Position numbers and translations under genes: made by a program. The notes below the pieces were generated by a model. It was not told where the DNA came from. It worked only from the letters and a program-made list of their open reading frames with translations, and made no database searches. A stretch of DNA of 64,000 nucleotides from Pararhodobacter sp. (GTDB lineage Bacteria; Pseudomonadota; Alphaproteobacteria; Rhodobacterales; Rhodobacteraceae). Of this stretch, positions 59,530 to 64,000 are shown piece after piece (positions within the stretch are counted from its first letter, which is position 1; every line of letters starts with the position of its first letter). Location of the stretch: assembly GCA_020832665.1 (NCBI GenBank), contig JAFIEG010000001.1:60608-124607 (forward strand), written 5' to 3'.

Positions 59530-59928
59530 TCAAGCTGTCCGCGCCATGTCTTCGATCAGCGCCCTGATCCTCTCGCGCGCGCTGCGGAAGGCGGCGATGG
59601 TGCCCTCGGCGGCGGGGTCGGGGATCGGCCAGTGCAGGCGTTTCACGGGGCCGGGGATATAGGGGCAGACCTCTTCGGCGCAAAGCGTCACGATCACGTC
59701 GGCCGATTCCGGCGCCACCTCGGAAAGCGACTTGGCGCGTTGCCCCAATATGTCGATGCCTGCCTCGGCCATCGCCTCGACAGCCAGCGGGTGCAGGCGG
59801 CCCGGGGCCGAGCCCGCGCTGGCTACCGCGACCCCGGCTGGCAGGATCGTGCGCGCCAACCCCTCGGCCATCTGGCTGCGCGAGGAATTGGCAACGCAAA
59901 GGAACAGGATGCGCATGGCTTCAGCCAT
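59530..59928 (-). CDS. arsC: low-MW-phosphatase-type arsenate reductase
   Basis: P-loop [29 protein letters not shown] second/third Cys. Confidence 0.88.
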   Translation of the reverse strand: MAEAMRILFLCVANSSRSQMAEGLARTILPAGVAVASAGSAPGRLHPLAVEAMAEAGIDILGQRAKSLSEVAPESADVIVTLCAEEVCPYIPGPVKRLHWPIPDPAAEGTIAAFRSARERIRALIEDMARTA

Positions 59929-60775
59929 CAGTCTTTCGCAGCGGCACCATCAGCACCGGCCGGCGCGCGATTTCACACAGGGCGGCGGCGGTGGAGCCGA
60001 TCACCATGCTTTCCACCCAGTTCGCGCCATGCTTGCCCACGACAATGAGATCAGCATCGCGCTCGGCGGCCAGCCGGGCGATCTGCTCGGAGGGTTTGCC
60101 CTCGGCCAGATGCCGTTCGGCCTTGCCCCCGGCAGCTTCGATCTCATGCGCGAGGTTGTCGAGCGCGGCGCGCGCCATCACTTGCCAGCGCGTGTAGCGC
60201 CCGGCCTCGGCGGGGCTGATGACATGGACGATATCGACGACGCCGGCGCGCGGGGCCAGCATGGTTGCTGCCGCCTCGGCCGCGCGCGCATGGGGCGAGA
60301 AATCGCTGGCCAGAAGCATCCGGCGCAGCCCGGCATGGCAGGCGCGCTCGCACGCCTCCGCGCCATTGACCTCGATCCATTCCAGCCGCACCGGCAGCGT
60401 GCTTTTGCGGATCACCTCGCGCGCCACCGAGCCCAGGAACAACCCGCGCAGCATGGTCTGCCCGCGCGAGCCGATCACGATCAGATCGGCGCCATGATCG
60501 GCGGCGGCTTGCAGGATATCCGCCGCCACATCGCCGGCGGCGCGAATGTCGATCTCGACATCGAGCCCGGCCTCGCGCAAGGGCGCGGCGCGCGCGGCGA
60601 GCCACGCTTCCAGCGCCTCGCGGTTGGCGTATTCCGCGCCCTGGCCGTAACCCAGCCTGACGACATGCGCCAGAATCACGCGGGCCACGCCCATGTTGCG
60701 CAGATCGGACAGGCAGTCGATGAGCGGGCCCTGCGCGGCGGAATGGTCAAGCGCAATCAATGCCGTGCGAAACAT
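59921..60775 (-). CDS. universal stress protein (tandem UspA domains)
   Basis: [32 protein letters not shown] and [39 protein letters not shown] overlap with ACR3 gene. Confidence 0.88.
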   Translation of the reverse strand: MFRTALIALDHSAAQGPLIDCLSDLRNMGVARVILAHVVRLGYGQGAEYANREALEAWLAARAAPLREAGLDVEIDIRAAGDVAADILQAAADHGADLIVIGSRGQTMLRGLFLGSVAREVIRKSTLPVRLEWIEVNGAEACERACHAGLRRMLLASDFSPHARAAEAAATMLAPRAGVVDIVHVISPAEAGRYTRWQVMARAALDNLAHEIEAAGGKAERHLAEGKPSEQIARLAAERDADLIVVGKHGANWVESMVIGSTAAALCEIARRPVLMVPLRKTDG

Positions 60776-61851
60776 CAGCTCTGTTCCTTCCTGCGCGGGG
60801 CGCGGATCGGGGTTTCCTCGGCCGGGAACCAGTGGCGCGTGCGGTTGGCAAACCACACCAGCGACAGCATCACCGGCACCTCGACCAGCACGCCCACCAC
60901 GGTGACCAGCGCGGCGATCGAGTTCAGCCCGAACAGACCGATGGCCACCGCCACCGCCAGCTCGAAAAAGTTCGAGGTCCCGATCATCGCGCAGGGCGCG
61001 GCCACCTTGTGCGGCACGCGCCATGCCCTGGCCGCCCAATAGGCCATGGCGAAGATCCCGTAGGACTGGATCAGCAGCGGAATCGCGATCATCACGATCA
61101 CCAGCGGCCGATCCAGGATCACCTCGCCCTGAAAGCCGAAAAGCAGCACCACCGTGGCCAGAAGCCCCACCACCGAGAACGGCTTCACCCGCGCCGTGAA
61201 GGCGGCCACCGTGGCCTCGCCCTCGGCCGGGTTGGCGGCATTGCGGGTCAGCCGCAGCCTTGTGATGACGCCGGCAATCAGCGGCACCACGATGTAAAGC
61301 ACCACCGACAGCACCAGTGTTTCCCAAGGCACGGTGATGTCGGTCACGCCCAGAAGCAGCGCCACGATGGGGGCGAAGGCAAAGATCATGATCACGTCAT
61401 TGAGCGACACCTGCACCAGCGTGTAGTTCGGATCGCCCTTGGTGAGCTGCGACCACACAAACACCATCGCCGTGCAGGGTGCGGCCCCCAGCAGGATCAT
61501 CCCGGCGATGTATTGCCCCGCCGTGCCCGGCTCGATGAAGGGCGCGAAGACGTATTCGAAAAACAGCACGCCAAGCGCGGCCATGGTGAAGGGCTTGATC
61601 AGCCAGTTCACCGTCAGCGTGATGATCAGCCCCTTGGGCCGTTCATGCACCCGCGCGAGCGAGGAGAAATCGACCCCCACCATCATCGGATAGACCATGA
61701 ACCAGATCAGGATGGCGACGACGAAATTGATCGAGCCGTATTCCAGCGCGGCAAGAAAGCCGACAAGCCCCGGCGCGATCTGGCCGATCGCGAGGCCGGC
61801 GATGATCGCCAGCGCCACCCAGACCGAGAGATAGCGTTCAAATGCGGACAT
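60775..61851 (-). CDS. ACR3-family arsenite efflux permease
   Basis: [60 protein letters not shown]. Confidence 0.92.
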   Translation of the reverse strand: MSAFERYLSVWVALAIIAGLAIGQIAPGLVGFLAALEYGSINFVVAILIWFMVYPMMVGVDFSSLARVHERPKGLIITLTVNWLIKPFTMAALGVLFFEYVFAPFIEPGTAGQYIAGMILLGAAPCTAMVFVWSQLTKGDPNYTLVQVSLNDVIMIFAFAPIVALLLGVTDITVPWETLVLSVVLYIVVPLIAGVITRLRLTRNAANPAEGEATVAAFTARVKPFSVVGLLATVVLLFGFQGEVILDRPLVIVMIAIPLLIQSYGIFAMAYWAARAWRVPHKVAAPCAMIGTSNFFELAVAVAIGLFGLNSIAALVTVVGVLVEVPVMLSLVWFANRTRHWFPAEETPIRAPRRKEQS

Positions 61852-61943
61852 TGGTTTTGCGGTATCCTTGCTTTGCGGCCTGTGTCAGGCGCGGGCGCCC
61901 CTGATGAAGCCGGGGCGGTTGCGGGGGTGCATCGGCTGCCGCA

Positions 61944-62324
61944 TCAAGTAGCGGCCTGTGCGGAACCGCCGCGTTGCGGAATGTAGCAGGCGGGGGGCTC
62001 GCCTTGCGGCGTTTCCCGCGCCTCGATCCGTCCGATCAGCGCGTGCAGGGGCGCCAGCGCCGCCGGGTCGAGCGAATAGCAGATCCGCGGCCGCTCGATG
62101 GTGCCGACAACCAGCCCCGAGGCCTTGAGAATGCGCAGATGCTCGGAAACCGTGGACTGCGCCAGCCCGATCTCGTCGACGATATCGCCGCCAATGCATC
62201 CCGGCCGCGACAGCAGCAGCGCGATGATCCGCACCCGCGCCGGATGCGCCAGCGCCCTGGCAACCGAGGCGATCTGCTTGGCATCCGGTGTCACCGAGGT
62301 TTCTTCCATGACGTCACCCGACAT
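61944..62324 (-). CDS. arsR: ArsR family metalloregulator
   Basis: LAHPARVRIIALLLSRPGCIGGDIVDEIGLAQSTVSEHLRILKASGLV. Confidence 0.88.
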   Translation of the reverse strand: MSGDVMEETSVTPDAKQIASVARALAHPARVRIIALLLSRPGCIGGDIVDEIGLAQSTVSEHLRILKASGLVVGTIERPRICYSLDPAALAPLHALIGRIEARETPQGEPPACYIPQRGGSAQAAT

Positions 62325-62361
62325 GAGGAATCCTTTCGCATTCGTTGCTCGACGGCATATC

Positions 62362-62379
62362 TATCGTTTATCGACGATA
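62362..62379. promoter_or_regulatory. palindromic operator-like site upstream of arsR
   Basis: TATCGT-TTATCG-ACGATA. Confidence 0.5.
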
Positions 62380-62498
62380 CAAGGAGAATTTTGCCTGCCC
62401 CCCCAATGCTCAAGCCCATGCGCGGGCAACCGGCGCCATCGACAGAGCCCCTCCGGGGGCAGGTCGGACTCGACTCGCGCAGCGCTCTGGCCTAGATG

Positions 62499-62513
62499 GA
62501 ACATATAAAGAAC
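62499..62513 (+). promoter_or_regulatory. LexA (SOS) box
   Basis: GAACATATAAAGAAC = reverse complement of alphaproteobacterial GTTC-N7-GTTC. Confidence 0.85.
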
Positions 62514-62536
62514 ATATGCCGGAATCCGGGGGTGGC

Positions 62537-64000
62537 ATGGCGAATGGCATGACGGGCGGCATGACGGGCGGCAGGACGCGGCACATCCTGTCGCTATGGC
62601 TGCCGCGGCTGGCCAGCGAGCACGCGCTCAGGCGGCTTGGCGGCGCCGGCGGGGCCTTTGGCGGGGCCGCCGATGTGCCCTTTGCGGTCATCGCCCGGCA
62701 GGGCGGGGCCGACCGGCTGCTTTGCCTGAACCCGGCTGCCGCCGCCGCCGGGCTGCGCCCCGGCCAGCCGCTTGCCGAGGCGCGCGCGCTGGTGGCCGGG
62801 CTGATCACCCGGCCCGACGCCCCGGCCGAGCGGGCGCGGTTTCTGGCGGCGCTGGCGCGCTGGGCCTGGCGCCACGCGCCCTGGGTGGGACATGAGGGCG
62901 AGGACGGGCTGGTGCTGGACATCACCGGCGCGGCGCATCTGGCCGGCGGCGAGGCGGCGCTGGCCGCGCAGATGCACGCGGCGCTGGCGGCGGCGGGTTT
63001 CAATGCGCGCCTGGCGGTGGCGCCGACGCGCGGCGCGGCCTGGGCGCTGGCGCGTTACGGAGGGCAGCCGGTGCGGCTGGTTACGCCCGAGGAACTGCGC
63101 GCCGCGCTCGAGCCGCTGCCGCTGGCGGCGCTGCGGCTGGAGGAAGAGACCTGCGCGGCGCTGGCGCGGCTGGGCCTGCGGCAGGTGGGCGATCTGCACC
63201 GCGCCTCGCGCGCCTCGCTGGGGCGGCGCTTCGGCCCCGCGCCCTGGCTGCGGCTCGATCAGGCGCTGGGCGCGCTGGCCGAGCCCGTCGCCCCGCTGCC
63301 GCCGCCCGCACCGGCTGCGGTGCGGCTGACCCTGCCCGAGCCGATCGGGCTGAAGGCCGATGTCATGGCCGGGCTCGAACGGCTGCTGGCGCGGCTTTGT
63401 GCGCGGCTCGAAGCCAGGGGCGAGGGCGCACGCCGGCTGCGGCTGGAATTGCGCCGCGCCGAGGGCGGGCGCGCCGAGACCGAGGTGCTGTTCGCCCGCG
63501 CGATGCGCGATGCGGCAGCGATGGCGCCGCTCTTCGAGCGCGGCATCGAGGCGCTGGAGGCGGGTTTCGGCTTCGATACGCTCAGGCTCAGCGCGCCGCT
63601 GGTCGAGCCGATGGCGCCCGAGCAGCTATCCGCCGGCCCAAACCCGGCCTTGCGCCCGGCGTCTGGTGCGGCGACGGGTGAAGCGGCGGGCGCGGCGGTT
63701 GCGGGTGGCCCGGCGGGGGCGCTGGCCGATCTTCTGACGCGGCTGGGCAACCGGCTGGGCGAGGCGGCGCTGATACGCTTTCGCCCCGCCGACAGCCATA
63801 TCCCCGAGCGCGCCTTCCAGCGCGTTTCGGCGATCTGGGCCGATGCGCCGGCACCGGGCGAGGGCTGGCCGCCGGCGGGGCGGCTGCGGCCGCTGCTGCT
63901 GTTTGCGCCCGAGCCGGTGGCGGTGGCCGGCGAGGGGGCGCCGCCCCGCCGCGTTTGCGGGGGCCGGCGCGGGGGGCCGGTGGGGGGCGCCCCCCGCCCC
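62537..64000 (+). CDS. imuB: ImuB-like Y-family DNA polymerase homologue (3' end outside window)
   Basis: HILSLWLPRLASEHALRR...LNPAAAAAGLRPGQPLAEARAL; absent from ORF track because frame is open to window end; start uncertain (62516/62537/62549). Confidence 0.85.
   Translation, partial: MANGMTGGMTGGRTRHILSLWLPRLASEHALRRLGGAGGAFGGAADVPFAVIARQGGADRLLCLNPAAAAAGLRPGQPLAEARALVAGLITRPDAPAERARFLAALARWAWRHAPWVGHEGEDGLVLDITGAAHLAGGEAALAAQMHAALAAAGFNARLAVAPTRGAAWALARYGGQPVRLVTPEELRAALEPLPLAALRLEEETCAALARLGLRQVGDLHRASRASLGRRFGPAPWLRLDQALGALAEPVAPLPPPAPAAVRLTLPEPIGLKADVMAGLERLLARLCARLEARGEGARRLRLELRRAEGGRAETEVLFARAMRDAAAMAPLFERGIEALEAGFGFDTLRLSAPLVEPMAPEQLSAGPNPALRPASGAATGEAAGAAVAGGPAGALADLLTRLGNRLGEAALIRFRPADSHIPERAFQRVSAIWADAPAPGEGWPPAGRLRPLLLFAPEPVAVAGEGAPPRRVCGGRRGGPVGGAPRP

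Noticed and set aside
1-64000. CRISPR arrays, rRNA operons, prophage structural genes, toxin-antitoxin pairs
   Set aside because: No regularly spaced repeats, rRNA signatures, phage structural proteins or convincing small TA gene pairs seen.

Overview
64-kb chromosomal window with the gene content and codon usage of a high-GC alphaproteobacterium (Rhodobacterales-like). All calls come from reading the sequence and the supplied ORF track; no database search was run. Four layers are visible. (A) 1-11.2 kb: an accessory aromatic-catabolism cluster (Rieske oxygenase C-terminus, GntR, IclR, CaiB-type CoA-transferase, AcnA-type hydratase, FAH hydrolase, two gentisate-dioxygenase-like bicupins, FAD hydroxylase, HMG-CoA-lyase-like enzyme). 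It ends in a tyrosine-recombinase remnant beside tRNA-His. (B) 11.3-48.4 kb: mostly core genes (SRP RNA, phosphomannomutase, TRAP transporter, rppH-ctpA-envC-gpmI, rlmH-rsfS, mscS, leuCD, asd, cca, hslO, hemH, comF, grxC, mrp), interrupted at about 24.1-30.0 kb by a probable insertion. (C) 48.4-62.3 kb: a ~14-kb strictly codirectional arsenic block consisting of arsR-ACR3-usp-arsC, then arxX-arxS-arxR-like regulators, then arxB'-arxA-arxB-arxC-arxD-like genes, then a membrane-anchored monohaem cytochrome c. This is best explained as an Arx-type arsenite oxidase respiratory island. Its response regulator lacks the GAFTGA loop, and a pair of 17-bp repeats lies upstream of the structural operon. 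(D) 62.5 kb to end: an imuB-like Y-family polymerase gene behind a GAAC-N7-GAAC LexA box, truncated by the window. The most interesting items are the arx island with its unusual regulator and cytochrome, and the catabolic cluster, which could encode a route through a methylated gentisate and citramalate with shared palindromic operators.
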